Below the pieces are notes generated by a model. It saw nothing but the letters and a program-made list of their open reading frames with translations, was not told where the DNA came from and made no database searches. From assembly GCF_022549225.1 (NCBI RefSeq), contig NZ_JAKZFD010000006.1, forward strand, positions 1-64,000: DNA of 64,000 nucleotides, given 5' to 3'. Positions 48,533-56,865 of this stretch are shown one piece after another; position 1 is the stretch's first letter, and each line of letters opens with the position of its first letter. The translations under genes were made by a program, and so were the position numbers. Source of the DNA: Pelomonas sp. CA6 (lineage in GTDB: Bacteria; Pseudomonadota; Gammaproteobacteria; Burkholderiales; Burkholderiaceae_C).

Positions 48533-48562
48533 TGATCCATGGGCCGGCTTGCCGCGTACAAG
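48533..48562 (+). promoter_or_regulatory. Predicted autoregulated promoter of the ECF sigma gene
   Basis: TGATCC (48533-48538), 17 bp, GTACAAG (48556-48562). ATG 48568 starts only a few bases later, so the transcript would be leaderless or very short. Identical boxes and spacing precede the 52934 operon. Confidence 0.82.
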
Positions 48563-48567
48563 CCCAC

Positions 48568-49251
48568 ATGGGCAGCCCGCGACGCGACAATCCGTTGAAT
48601 GCCCCGGCCGGCGCGCCGGGCGAATCGTCCACGACCGCCGTGCCGGGAGCCCGCCGCTTGACCCTTGTTCCGTTCGATCCCGACCGTGCCGCCGCGCCGC
48701 CCGCGTCCGCCGAAGACTGGCCGGCGCAGATGCGACGGGTCGCCGAGCACCAGGACCGCGAGGCCTTCGGGCGGCTCTTCGCCCATTTCGCGCCGCGGGT
48801 GAAGAGCTATTTGATGCGCAGCGGCAGCCTCGAGGAGGCGGCCGAGGAGCTGGCGCAGGAAACGCTGGTGACGGTGTGGCGCAAGGCGGCGCTGTTCAAT
48901 CCGGCGCAGGCGGCGGTGTCGACCTGGATCTTCACGATCGCCCGCCATCTGCGCGTGGACGCCGCGCGGCGGCATCGGCTGGACGGCGCCGGCGACGAGT
49001 GCTTCGAGTTCGACGCGCTGGAGGCCGATCAGCCCAGCGTGCCCGAGCAGCTGGACGCGACCCGGCTGGCGCGGCGCGTGCGCGACGCGCTGCATCGATT
49101 GCCGCCCGAGCAGGCCCAGGTGCTGCGCCTGTCCTTCTATGACGAGGAGCCGCATGCGCGCATCGCGGCCGAACTGGGCATCCCGCTGGGCACGGTCAAG
49201 TCGCGCATGCGGCTGGCGGTGTCGCACCTGCGCAAGCTGCTCGACCTTTGA
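48568..49251 (+). CDS. ECF sigma factor, ChrR-controlled type
   Basis: Extracytoplasmic-function sigma factor of about 227 residues. Region 2 is FGRLFAHFAPRVKSYLMRSGSLEEAAEELAQETLVTVWRKAALFNPAQAAVSTWIFTIARHLRVDAARR; region 4 is LPPEQAQVLRLSFYDEEPHARIAAELGIPLGTVKSRMRLAVSHLRKLL. It resembles the RpoE of Rhodobacter that answers singlet oxygen. The next gene is a ChrR-type anti-sigma, as in that system. Start: a GTG at 48532 would lie inside the promoter, so ATG 48568 is preferred despite a missing Shine-Dalgarno. Confidence 0.93.
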   Translation: MGSPRRDNPLNAPAGAPGESSTTAVPGARRLTLVPFDPDRAAAPPASAEDWPAQMRRVAEHQDREAFGRLFAHFAPRVKSYLMRSGSLEEAAEELAQETLVTVWRKAALFNPAQAAVSTWIFTIARHLRVDAARRHRLDGAGDECFEFDALEADQPSVPEQLDATRLARRVRDALHRLPPEQAQVLRLSFYDEEPHARIAAELGIPLGTVKSRMRLAVSHLRKLLDL

Positions 49252-49271
49252 CCCCCGCTGACGATCCGACC

Positions 49272-49958
49272 ATGGAGCCCCTGGACATCCGCCACCACCC
49301 CGCCGACGAGCTGCTGCTGTCGCTCGCCGCAGGCGCCCTGCCCATCGGCATGCAGCTGGTGGTGCAAACCCATCTGGAGCTGTGCCCGGCCTGCCGTGCG
49401 CGGGTGGCGCTGCTGCGCAGCGTGGGCGGTGCGTTGCTGGACGAGCAGCCCGCCGCGCCGATGCGCGAGGACGCGCTGGCCCGGGTGCTGGCACGCATCG
49501 ACCAGGCGCAGCGGGCCGAGGCCGCCGGCCCGGACGCCGCGCGGCCGCCGCGTCGGGTGGCGCCGCCGCCGCCCTTGCCGGCCGGCGCGATCTGGCCGCG
49601 CGCGCTCGCCCGCTGCAGCGCCACGCGCTGGCGCTGGATAGGCCCGGGCATGCGCTGGAGCCGCGTCACCGTGCCCGACGCGCCGCAGGCGAATGTCTTC
49701 CTGCTGCGCATCGGGGCGGGCAAATACCTGCCGCAGCACACCCATCGCGGCACCGAGCTGACCCAGGTGATCTACGGCCGCTTCCACGACGGGCGCGCGC
49801 TGTTCGGCCCGGGCGATTTCGACCTCGCCGACGGCGAGGTCCACCACCAGCCGGTGGTGCAGGACGGCAGCGAGTGCATCTGCGTCGCGACGCTGGAGGC
49901 CCCGCTGCGCTTCGACGGGCTCATCGCCCGCTGCCTGGGCTCGCTGGTCGGCATGTAG
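49272..49958 (+). CDS. ChrR-type zinc-binding anti-sigma factor with cupin domain
   Basis: Binds and inhibits the adjacent ECF sigma until singlet oxygen or similar stress. The 228-residue protein has the zinc anti-sigma domain in its first about 85 residues (IRHHPADELLLSLAAGALPIGMQLVVQTHLELCPACRARVALL, metal site H...HxxxCxxC). A cupin spans about 125-220 with FLLRIGAGKYLPQHTHRGTELTQVIYGRFHDGRALFGPGDFDLADGEVHHQP, keeping the His/Glu metal ligands needed for the oxygen-species response in ChrR. The upstream TTG at 49248 overlaps the sigma stop and is an alternative start. Its end overlaps the converging DUF2177 gene by 38 bp. Confidence 0.92.
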   Translation: MEPLDIRHHPADELLLSLAAGALPIGMQLVVQTHLELCPACRARVALLRSVGGALLDEQPAAPMREDALARVLARIDQAQRAEAAGPDAARPPRRVAPPPPLPAGAIWPRALARCSATRWRWIGPGMRWSRVTVPDAPQANVFLLRIGAGKYLPQHTHRGTELTQVIYGRFHDGRALFGPGDFDLADGEVHHQPVVQDGSECICVATLEAPLRFDGLIARCLGSLVGM

Positions 49959-50379
49959 CCGCGCTCAGCGCGGCGCCGGCCCAGCAGGACAGGCTGCTGA
50001 CGCAGGCCCCCCAGGCCAGGTCGATCAGCGTGACCCGCCAGGGCCAGCCGCGCAGCGTGGCCTGGTTGGTCAGGTCATAGGTGGCATAGGCCAGCAGGCC
50101 CAGCATCGCGCCGCGGCCCAGCGCCGCGAACGGCCGCCCGGCGGCCAGCGCGGGGCTCAGCGCGAAGACCGTCAGGCCCGCGATGTAGATCGCGTAGAAG
50201 AGCAGGGCGGCTTTCCAGTCGACGCTGTCGGCCATCAGGTGGCCGAGCGCGGGCCGGTAGAGCGCGCTGGCGGTGTTGGTCAGCCAGAGTGCGTCCAGCG
50301 TCAGGAAGACGACGGTGGTCGTCGCGCAGGCCAGGGGCAGGCGCCACGCCGATGGGATGCGAGCGGGGGTGGAGGACAA
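49921..50379 (-). CDS. DUF2177 family membrane protein
   Basis: Inner-membrane protein of 152 residues with four predicted helices. The family pattern is visible in LACATTTVVFLTLDALWLTNTASALYRPALGHLMADSVDWKAALLFYAIYIAGLTVFALSPAL and YATYDLTNQATLRGWPWRVTLIDLAWGACV. Often associated with ECF/ChrR stress loci; role unknown. Last gene of the minus-strand operon that starts at 52934. Converges on the chrR-like gene with a 38-bp overlap of coding ends. Confidence 0.86.
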   Translation of the reverse strand: MSSTPARIPSAWRLPLACATTTVVFLTLDALWLTNTASALYRPALGHLMADSVDWKAALLFYAIYIAGLTVFALSPALAAGRPFAALGRGAMLGLLAYATYDLTNQATLRGWPWRVTLIDLAWGACVSSLSCWAGAALSAATCRPASPGSGR

Positions 50380-50423
50380 GGTGGATCTCCGGTCGTGGGC
50401 TGAGGGAGGGAAGAACGTCGAGG

Positions 50424-51071
50424 TCAGGGCAGTCGATAGCTGAGCTGGCGGCCGCCCGCGACCTGCGCGTCCAGCGCGAGCCAGCGGCCGTCGCGTTTGT
50501 CCAGCCAGAGGGTCAGGTCTTGCGGCGGCGTGCCCGACGAGGTCCGCAGCCGCCAGCGCTCGGCGTCCCGCGCCTGCCCGCCGGCCTGGACGGTGGCGTC
50601 GGGCAGGCGCTCGAAGCGCACCTCCTCGATGCGGCCAGTCTGCGGGTTCAGCAGCCGGCTCTGGCGAGACAGCGCGGGGTGCCAGTAGGCGAAGCTCATC
50701 AGGCAGTCGCTCGTCCGGGCGGCCGCGTCCTCGCGCTGCAGGTCGACACGGGCCGGCCGGCCGTCGTCGTCGGTCTGCGACTGCAGTGCCTGCAGGCAGT
50801 CGCCACGCCAGCGTTCGCGCGCCTGGTGGCGGTAGCGATAGACCGGGATGCCCAGCAGCCGCACCTCGAAGCGCGCCGTGCTCTCCACCTCGCGCGCCGC
50901 CGGCGGGCCGCTGACGACGAAGCGATGCGAGCCGATCGGCCGGCCGTCCAGCCGCACCTCGAACTCCCAGGTCTGCGCGCCGGCGTCGTCCGCCGCGGCC
51001 CTGGCCAGCGGCGCCAGCGCCAGTGCGCCGGCCAGCGCCAGCGTGCCCGCTCGCGCCGTCCTCGCCGTCAT
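50424..51071 (-). CDS. DUF6134-like periplasmic protein
   Basis: A 215-residue secreted protein. Its signal peptide is ARAGTLALAGALALAPLARAAA. The mature part reads WEFEVRLDGRPIGSHRFVVSG, then RFEVRLLGIPVYRYRHQARERWRGDCLQALQSQTDDDGRP, consistent with a beta-rich lipocalin-like DUF6134 family. Two cysteines (C106, C134 roughly) may pair. ATG 51071 overlaps the upstream stop by 4 bp; upstream codons of the longer frame belong to the DUF1295 gene in another frame. A role in lipid handling during photo-oxidative stress is inferred from context only. Confidence 0.75.
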   Translation of the reverse strand: MTARTARAGTLALAGALALAPLARAAADDAGAQTWEFEVRLDGRPIGSHRFVVSGPPAAREVESTARFEVRLLGIPVYRYRHQARERWRGDCLQALQSQTDDDGRPARVDLQREDAAARTSDCLMSFAYWHPALSRQSRLLNPQTGRIEEVRFERLPDATVQAGGQARDAERWRLRTSSGTPPQDLTLWLDKRDGRWLALDAQVAGGRQLSYRLP

Positions 51072-51874
51072 CGGCCGGCGCCGCGCCGGGGCGGCCAGGG
51101 AATGAAGGCGCTGGTGCGTGTCACATAGTCGCGGTAGGCCGGGCGGCGTTCGCCGATGTCCTGTTCCAGCAGCGTCACGCCGGAGACGCGCAACAGCAGC
51201 AGCGTCATCATCAGCGGCGAGAGCAGGCACCAGGCGCGCTCCCAGCCGCCGCCGGCCAGACCCATCAGGCCCAGGCCCCACCACAGGCAGGCTTCGCCGA
51301 AGTAGTTGGGGTGGCGCGAGTAGCGCCACAGCCCTCGGTCCATCACCTGGCCACGCTGGGCGGGGTCGCGGCGGAAGCGGGCCAGCTGGGCGTCGGCCAC
51401 CGTCTCCGTCAGCAGGCCCGCGACCGCGACCAGCGCACCCAGCGTGTCCCACGCGGTCCAGGCCTGGCCCGCCGGCGGCAGCGCGGCCAGCATCGGCCAG
51501 CCAACCATCCAGCCGATCAGCGCCTGCAACAGGAACACCAGCCACAGGCTCTTCAGCGCGAAGCCCGGCTGGTGGCGCTCGCGCATGGCGCGGTAGCGGC
51601 GGTCCTCCCCATGGCCCCAGTTGCGCAGGCTGAGGTAAAGCCCCAGGCGCAGCGCCCACACCAGGATGATGGCCAGCATCACGCCGCTGCGCGCATCGGC
51701 GCCGCTGCGCAGCACATAGAAGGCCGCCGGCGCGGCGACCAGGGCCGACCAGATCCGGTCCGCCAGGCTGGCGTCGCGCAGCGGAATGCTTGCCAGCCAG
51801 GTGGGCAGCGCGATCGCGACGCCCACCAGCAGGCCCGGCGCGCCGCTGGACCACAGGGCGGAACTCGTGGCCAT
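51068..51874 (-). CDS. DUF1295 membrane protein (steroid-reductase-like)
   Basis: Polytopic protein of 268 residues, DUF1295 family, related to isoprenylcysteine and sterol reductases. About six to seven helices; the family end-motif is LWRYSRHPNYFGEACLWWGLGLMGLAGGGWERAWCLLSPLMMTLLLLRVSGVTLLEQDIGERRPAYRDYVTRTSAFIPWPPR, with the NAD(P)H-site-like RHPNYFGE. Probably reduces a membrane lipid or quinoid substrate. It overlaps the DUF6134-like gene in an ATGA and follows the methyltransferase gene by 10 bp. Confidence 0.9.
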   Translation of the reverse strand: MATSSALWSSGAPGLLVGVAIALPTWLASIPLRDASLADRIWSALVAAPAAFYVLRSGADARSGVMLAIILVWALRLGLYLSLRNWGHGEDRRYRAMRERHQPGFALKSLWLVFLLQALIGWMVGWPMLAALPPAGQAWTAWDTLGALVAVAGLLTETVADAQLARFRRDPAQRGQVMDRGLWRYSRHPNYFGEACLWWGLGLMGLAGGGWERAWCLLSPLMMTLLLLRVSGVTLLEQDIGERRPAYRDYVTRTSAFIPWPPRRGAGR

Positions 51875-51884
51875 GCCGCGTGCC

Positions 51885-52934
51885 TCAGCGCCGGGGCGCG
51901 AACAGGTAGTGGCTCACCCACCAGCGCTGACCGCGCTCATAGGCGAACAACTCTTCGACCGACAGCAGGAAGAGCCGCCAGCGCTGCCACCACATGGGCG
52001 CATGCGGCGCGCCATAGACCGTCTCGAACAGCGGCATCAGCGCGCCGCGCTGCGCGTCCAGCTGCGCCAGCCAGGCCGCCGCGGTGCGCGCATAGTGCCG
52101 GCCGTCCCAGCGCCAGCGCTGCTGCAGCGCGAGTTCGTCCTGGCACAGCAGCGCCAGATCGTCGCTGGGCATCATGCCGCCGGAGAAGAAGTACCGGCTC
52201 ATCCAGTCGCTGGCGTCGCGGGCCTCGAAGGCGTAGGGTGCCTCGCGGTGCGCGAAGACATGCAGGAAGAACAGCCCGTCGTCCCGCAGCCAGCGGGCCA
52301 CCTTGGCGAAGGCCAGTGGCCAGTTGCGCAGGTGCTCGAACATCTCGATCGAGACCACGCGGTCGAAGCGGCGCGGCGTCTCGAAGGCATTGAAGTCGCA
52401 GGTCTGCACCTCCAGGTTGCCCAGCCCGCGCGCTTGCGCCTGCCCTTCGATGAACTCGCGCTGGGAGGCCGAATTGGAAACGGCCAGGATGCGCGCGTTC
52501 GGGTAGCGCGCCGCCATCCACAGGCTCAGCGAGCCCCAGCCGCAGCCCAGCTCCAGGATCTGCTGGCCGTCGGCCAGGCGTGCCCGCGCGGCCGTCTCGG
52601 CGAGCGCCGCTTCCTCGGCCTGCGCCAGCGTGTCCACGCCCTCGGGCCACCAGCAGCAGCTGTACTTGCGCTGCGGGCCCAGCATGGCCTCGAACAGCGC
52701 CGGCGGCAGTTCGTAGTGCTGCTCATTGGCCTTGTCCGGCAGCAGGGCCAGCGGCGCGGCGCGCAGCTCGGCGAGAAAGCGCTGCGTCAGCACGGCGGCG
52801 CTCTCGCTGTCGCCATCGCGCAGCTCCTGCAGGCGCTGGCGCAGCAGGCGGCGTATGCCCAGGCGCAGCGCCGGGTCGGGGAGCAGGCCGCGTTCGGCCA
52901 GGCGGGTCGCCGCGAGGGTGAGGTCTTGGGCCAT
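51885..52934 (-). CDS. CFA-like SAM-dependent methyltransferase (UfaM-type candidate)
   Basis: Methyltransferase of 349 residues that belongs to the cyclopropane synthase superfamily but lacks the N-terminal domain layout of the 44945 gene. Sequence marks are QHYELPPALFEAMLGPQRKYSCCWW, SAM motif QQILELGCGWGSLSLWMAARYP, RRFDRVVSIEMFEHLRNW and FFSGGMMPSDDLALLCQDEL. In Rhodobacter, UfaM-type enzymes put a methyl branch on unsaturated acyl chains en route to furan fatty acids (from memory); here this is a hypothesis. ATG 52934 is used because the extra upstream codons lie in the promoter. Confidence 0.88.
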   Translation of the reverse strand: MAQDLTLAATRLAERGLLPDPALRLGIRRLLRQRLQELRDGDSESAAVLTQRFLAELRAAPLALLPDKANEQHYELPPALFEAMLGPQRKYSCCWWPEGVDTLAQAEEAALAETAARARLADGQQILELGCGWGSLSLWMAARYPNARILAVSNSASQREFIEGQAQARGLGNLEVQTCDFNAFETPRRFDRVVSIEMFEHLRNWPLAFAKVARWLRDDGLFFLHVFAHREAPYAFEARDASDWMSRYFFSGGMMPSDDLALLCQDELALQQRWRWDGRHYARTAAAWLAQLDAQRGALMPLFETVYGAPHAPMWWQRWRLFLLSVEELFAYERGQRWWVSHYLFAPRR

Positions 52935-52963
52935 GGTGTTCCGGCACAGTGACAGGTTGCCCT

Positions 52964-52993
52964 CTTGTACGCGCCGCGGCCGGCGCTGGATCA
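52964..52993 (-). promoter_or_regulatory. Predicted ECF-sigma promoter of the 52934 operon
   Basis: On the minus strand TGATCC, 17 bp, GTACAAG (boxes at 52993-52988 and 52970-52964), identical in boxes and spacing to the sigma gene promoter. The message would carry a leader of about 20-25 bases before ATG 52934. Confidence 0.82.
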
Positions 52994-53100
52994 CCGCGCG
53001 GCCATCGTTGTGCGCGCCGCTCCGCTGGGGCGCGGAACGCGAGTAGGCGGCCCGTCGCGCAGCTCCCTAAAATGCCAGCGTCGTTCTTTGAGCGACACAG

Positions 53101-53263
53101 CGTCTTCAGGGCGGGGCGGAATTCCCCACCGGCGGTAGGCGAGGCTGCGGCGCAATGCCTGCAGGTCCCCGCGAGCCCGCGAGCGCTCATTGCCTCGTGC
53201 AATGAGGTCAGCAGATCTGGCCCCACACCAGAGCCGACGGTCACAGTCCGGATGAAAGAAGAT
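53101..53263 (+). promoter_or_regulatory. FMN riboswitch (RFN element)
   Basis: Contains the conserved RFN blocks in order: TCTTCAGGGCGGGGCGGA, ATTCCCCACCGGCGGTA, GCCCGCGAGCGC, AGCAGATCTGG, CCAGAGCCGACGGTCACAG, and TCCGGATGAAAGAAGATG. It lies upstream of ribB. Two hairpins follow (GCGGGCGGC-TTCG-GCC... at about 53290-53314, and GGGGCA...TGCCCC just after), which look like the expression platform. Ligand FMN is expected to shut down ribB. No gene lies between 52935 and 53377. Confidence 0.96.
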
Positions 53264-53377
53264 GCGCAAGCGTCAGCGCATGCCCCATGCGCGGGCGGCT
53301 TCGGCCGTGCCCGCGGGGGCAGGCGCGGCTGCGTGCCCCGAAAACGTCTTCTCAACCTGTCAACGAGGAGCGTTTGA

Positions 53378-54064
53378 ATGTCTCAAACCCAAATCGCCGA
53401 GCGCGCCGCGCCGGCTTACCCCTGCAGCGATTCCGCCGTGGAGGCCGCCCGGCGGCGCATCCAGCCGGCCCTGGAGGCCATGCGCCAGGGCATTCCCGTC
53501 GTGCTGATGGACGACGACGACCGCGAGAACGAGGCCGACCTGATTCTCGCGGCCGAACGGATCACGGAGCAGACCATGGCCCAGCTGATCCGGGACGGCA
53601 GCGGCATCGTGTGCCTGTGCATGACCGACGAGGACCTGTCCCGCCTGCAGCTGCCGCAGATGGTGGCGCGCAACGAAAGCTCGCACGGCACGGCGTTCAC
53701 CGTGTCGATCGAGGCCCGCCATGGCGTGTCGACCGGCGTCAGCGCGCGCGACCGGCTCACCACCGTGCGGGCGGCCATCCATCCGCAGGCCCGCCCCGAG
53801 GATCTGGTCCGGCCCGGCCATGTGTTCCCGCTGCGCGCGCACCCCGGCGGCGTGCTGGCGCGCCCGGGGCACACCGAAGGCTCCGTCCTGCTGTCCCGCC
53901 TGGCCGGGCTGCGGCCGAGCGCGGTGCTGTGCGAACTGATGAACCCGGACGGCACCATGACGCGCGGCGCCCAGGTGCTGGACTACGCCCGGCGCCACGG
54001 CCTGCCCGTGCTCACCATTGCCGATCTGGTGCTCAGTGAGCGGCAGGAGTGCGGCGAAGGCTAA
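53378..54064 (+). CDS. ribB: 3,4-dihydroxy-2-butanone-4-phosphate synthase RibB
   Basis: Makes the four-carbon unit of riboflavin from ribulose 5-phosphate. The 228-residue protein has only the RibB domain, without the RibA (GTP cyclohydrolase II) part of many RibBA fusions. Diagnostic motifs: [82 protein letters not shown] and [15 protein letters not shown] lies before ATG 53378. It is the only gene behind the FMN riboswitch and overlaps the convergent tetR-like gene by 4 bp. Confidence 0.96.
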   Translation: MSQTQIAERAAPAYPCSDSAVEAARRRIQPALEAMRQGIPVVLMDDDDRENEADLILAAERITEQTMAQLIRDGSGIVCLCMTDEDLSRLQLPQMVARNESSHGTAFTVSIEARHGVSTGVSARDRLTTVRAAIHPQARPEDLVRPGHVFPLRAHPGGVLARPGHTEGSVLLSRLAGLRPSAVLCELMNPDGTMTRGAQVLDYARRHGLPVLTIADLVLSERQECGEG

Positions 54065-54684
54065 GTGTCCGTCCGGCCGCAGAGATAGCCGGAGAGCAGG
54101 TCCACGATGGCCTGCTCGACGGCCGGCATCGGGTGCGCCGGTGACGGGGTGATCACCGCTGCGTGGATCAGGGCTTCCAGGGTGCGCAGCACCACCCAGG
54201 TCGCGAGGTCCAGGTCGCTGGGCACGATCTCATGGCGGTGGTCTTGGAGCAGCTGGCGCACGCGGCGGAAGATGCCCTGGTCCGCCGGGCTGTGCTCGGC
54301 GGGCGCGTCGAAGAAGGGGAACTCCTTTTCCAGCACGCGGTGCAGCTCGGGCTCGACCTGGTGAGCCGCCATCCAGGCATGGACCAGGGCCGCCAGCTGC
54401 CCGCGCAGCCCGCGGGGATGGGCGGTCGCCAGCACGGTCTCCATCGCCGCCTGCATTTCGGTGGCGTGGCGCTCGTGCAGCGCGGTGATCAGCGAATCCT
54501 TGTTCGGGAAGTATTGGTAGACCGAGCCCACGCTGACGCCGGCACGTTCGGCGACCAGGTTGGTGTTGGTGCCGGCGTAGCCGCGCTCGGCCAGAACGCG
54601 AGCCGTGGCTTCCAGAATAGCCTCCACCAGCGCGCGGGAACGGGCCTGGCGCGGAACTCGGCGGGGCTGGGGCAGGGGCGGCAT
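54061..54684 (-). CDS. TetR-family transcriptional regulator
   Basis: Repressor-type protein of 207 residues. The N-terminal helix-turn-helix is complete: [57 protein letters not shown]. The C-terminal all-helical ligand domain follows. Divergent from the MFS transporter gene, it probably represses that gene and itself through two similar palindromes in the 86-bp gap. The inducer is unknown. Confidence 0.93.
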   Translation of the reverse strand: MPPLPQPRRVPRQARSRALVEAILEATARVLAERGYAGTNTNLVAERAGVSVGSVYQYFPNKDSLITALHERHATEMQAAMETVLATAHPRGLRGQLAALVHAWMAAHQVEPELHRVLEKEFPFFDAPAEHSPADQGIFRRVRQLLQDHRHEIVPSDLDLATWVVLRTLEALIHAAVITPSPAHPMPAVEQAIVDLLSGYLCGRTDT

Positions 54685-54712
54685 GGGGGCTCCGAAAGGC
54701 GAGTTTTCAACG

Positions 54713-54755
54713 TGAGTAATGGCTCATATTCTAATGGATATCGAGCAAATGCTCA
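54713..54755. promoter_or_regulatory. Twin palindromic operators between tetR-like and MFS genes
   Basis: TGAGTAATGGCTCA at 54713-54726 and CGAGCAAATGCTCA at 54742-54755, with the same GAG(C/T)A-type half-sites. The centres are 29 bp apart, close to three helical turns. AT-rich compared with its surroundings. Typical of a self-regulated TetR pair. Confidence 0.7.
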
Positions 54756-54770
54756 TGTTTGGAGTCATGC

Positions 54771-55994
54771 ATGTCTTTTCCGTCTTCATCCCCCGTGTCG
54801 CCCTCCACCCATGCACCGCCCGCGGGGCCGGGCGTCCTGCGTTTGCTGCCTCTTGCGCTGGCGGTGTTCGTCGGCTTTCTGACGCTGGGCCTGCCCATGC
54901 CGGTGCTGCCGCTGCACCTGCATGACAGCCTGGGCCTGAGCATGCCGATGGTGGGCGTGCTGATGGGCGCGCAGTTCGTGGCGGCCCTGCTGTCGCGTGC
55001 CTGGGCCGGCAACTTGGCCGACCTCCGCGGCGGCAAGCGTGCCGTGGTCACGGGTCTGCTGCTGGCCGCCGGCTCGGGGCTGGCTTATTGGCTGTCCCTG
55101 GCCTTCACGGCCACGCCCGCGGCGTCGACGGCGGTGCTGCTGATCGGCCGCCTGCTGCTGGGTTGTGGAGAGAGCTTGGTCGTCACCGGGGCCCTCGGCT
55201 GGGGCGTGGGCATGCTGGGCCCCCAGCATGCCGGCAAAGTCATGGCCTGGGTCGGCATCGCGATGTATGGCGCCTACGCCGTCGGCGCGCCGGCCGGGGT
55301 GGCGCTGAATGCCGCCCAGGGCTTTGCCGGTCTCGCGCTGGCGACGCTGTTCGTGCCCTTCGTGGCCCTGGCCCTGGTGGCCGGACTGCGGGCGACGCCG
55401 CCCACCGCCACGCGGCGCACGCCCTTCTACCAGGTGCTGGGTGCGGTCTGGATGCCCGGCCTGGGGCTGGCCCTGTCCAGCGTGGGCTTTGGCGTCATCA
55501 CCGCCTTCGTCGCGTTGCTGTTCTCCGCCCGGCATTGGGGGCAGGCTTCGCTGGCCTTCACGGCCTTCGGCCTGGCCTTCATCGCGGCCCGGCTTTTCTT
55601 CGGCCATCTGCCGGACCGGCTGGGTGGTGCCCGCGTCGCGCTCGTCTGCGTGCTCATCGAGGTGGTCGGCCAGTTGCTGATCTGGCGCGCGGATGCGGCT
55701 CCCATGGCCTACCTGGGGGCGGCGCTGACGGGCTTTGGCTACTCGCTGGCCTTCCCTGGCTTTGGCGTGGAGGCGGTGCGGCGCGCGCCGCCGCAAAACC
55801 GCGGCGTGGCCATGGGGGCCTATGTCGCCTTCCTGGACATTTCTCTGGGGATCACGGCGCCGGCGCTGGGCGCCGTGGCCGGCGCGGGCGATGTGGGCAC
55901 GGTGTTCCTGGTCGGTGCCGTCGCGGTGGGGCTGGCCTTGCTGATCGCGCTGCGGCTGCTGCGCGCCACCCCGGGAGTCCGGCATGGCCAATGA
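54771..55994 (+). CDS. Major facilitator superfamily transporter
   Basis: Twelve-helix exporter-type transporter of 407 residues. The N-terminal half has the MFS cytoplasmic motif RAWAGNLADLRGGKRAVVTGLLLAAGSGL between helices 2 and 3, and the second half repeats it (FGHLPDRLGGARVALVC). The family is similar to YhhS/AraJ-type efflux proteins. ATG 54771 is supported by GGAG 7 bases upstream; the frame from 54759 is not needed. It overlaps the siderophore-interacting-protein gene by 11 bp, so the pair is co-expressed under the TetR-type repressor. Confidence 0.9.
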   Translation: MSFPSSSPVSPSTHAPPAGPGVLRLLPLALAVFVGFLTLGLPMPVLPLHLHDSLGLSMPMVGVLMGAQFVAALLSRAWAGNLADLRGGKRAVVTGLLLAAGSGLAYWLSLAFTATPAASTAVLLIGRLLLGCGESLVVTGALGWGVGMLGPQHAGKVMAWVGIAMYGAYAVGAPAGVALNAAQGFAGLALATLFVPFVALALVAGLRATPPTATRRTPFYQVLGAVWMPGLGLALSSVGFGVITAFVALLFSARHWGQASLAFTAFGLAFIAARLFFGHLPDRLGGARVALVCVLIEVVGQLLIWRADAAPMAYLGAALTGFGYSLAFPGFGVEAVRRAPPQNRGVAMGAYVAFLDISLGITAPALGAVAGAGDVGTVFLVGAVAVGLALLIALRLLRATPGVRHGQ

Positions 55995-56721
55995 ACCCAC
56001 CCAACTCCGCCTGTCCTGGGCCGTGGCCGAGGTGCTGGCCGTGGCTTCGCCGACGCCCTGCATGCGGCGTGTCACCGTCGGCGGTGCTGAACTTGCCGCC
56101 TTTTTGCGGGCGGAGGGCGTGGACGAGCCGGCCGCCTGGGTGAAGCTCTTCCTGCCCTCGGGCGAAGGGCGGGCCTACACGATACGCGGCATCAACCACG
56201 ATGCGGCCAGCCTGGACCTGGACATCGTCCTGCACGGCGATGGACCGCAGGCCGGGCCCGCCTCGACCTGGGCGGCCGACGCGCAGCCCGGGGCCCGCGT
56301 GGGCATCGCCGGGCCGCGCAGTGGCGGCTTCCTGCTGCCGGCCGATGCCCGCTGGGTGCTGCTGGCCGGCGACATCACGGCATTGCCCGCGCTGCAGCGC
56401 ATCGCCAGCGCGCTGCCGGCGGACCTCAAGGCCAAGGTCTATGTGGAGCTGCCGTCGCAAGCCGATCGCCAGCCCATCGACGACGCGGCCAAACTCAGGA
56501 CCGACTGGCTGCTGGCGCGGGAGGGGCCCGGCGTGGCCCTGTGCCAGACCTTGCTGCATCGCCCGCTGCCGGCCGGCCCCGGCTATCTCTGGATGGCCGG
56601 CGAGTCCAGCACCATCCGCCGCCTGCGCCAGCACTACCTGCTGGAGCGCGGGATCGAACGCCACCGCGTGAGCGCCAAGGGCTATTGGAAAGCTGGCGAA
56701 GCGGACCACCGCGATGCCTGA
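55984..56721 (+). CDS. Siderophore-interacting protein (ViuB/FAD-binding)
   Basis: Predicted NAD(P)H-dependent ferric-siderophore reductase, 245 residues. It has the FAD-binding barrel with WVKLFLPSGEGRAYTIRGIN (RxYT(I/P)R) and GDGPQAGPASTWAADAQPGARVGIAGPRSGGFLLPADARWVLLAGDITALPALQRI, the two marks of the family, plus LWMAGESSTIRRLRQHYLLERGIERHRVSAKGYWKAGEAD at the end. Coupled to the MFS gene by an 11-bp overlap. An iron- or redox-related substrate for the cassette is likely, though no Fur box was seen. Confidence 0.9.
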   Translation: MANEPTQLRLSWAVAEVLAVASPTPCMRRVTVGGAELAAFLRAEGVDEPAAWVKLFLPSGEGRAYTIRGINHDAASLDLDIVLHGDGPQAGPASTWAADAQPGARVGIAGPRSGGFLLPADARWVLLAGDITALPALQRIASALPADLKAKVYVELPSQADRQPIDDAAKLRTDWLLAREGPGVALCQTLLHRPLPAGPGYLWMAGESSTIRRLRQHYLLERGIERHRVSAKGYWKAGEADHRDA

Positions 56722-56744
56722 GGCCGTGCGCCGGGGCGGGCGCT

Positions 56745-56781
56745 GAAAAGACAAAAGCCCCAGAGGTTTCCCTCTGGGGCC
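56745..56781 (-). terminator. Rho-independent terminator downstream of tRNA-Ala
   Basis: Perfect stem GCCCCAGAGG/CCTCTGGGGC at 56757-56780. On the minus strand it is followed by TTTTGTCTTTT. It may also help end the plus-strand siderophore gene. Confidence 0.88.
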
Positions 56782-56789
56782 GAATCTGT

Positions 56790-56865
<76 letters not shown>

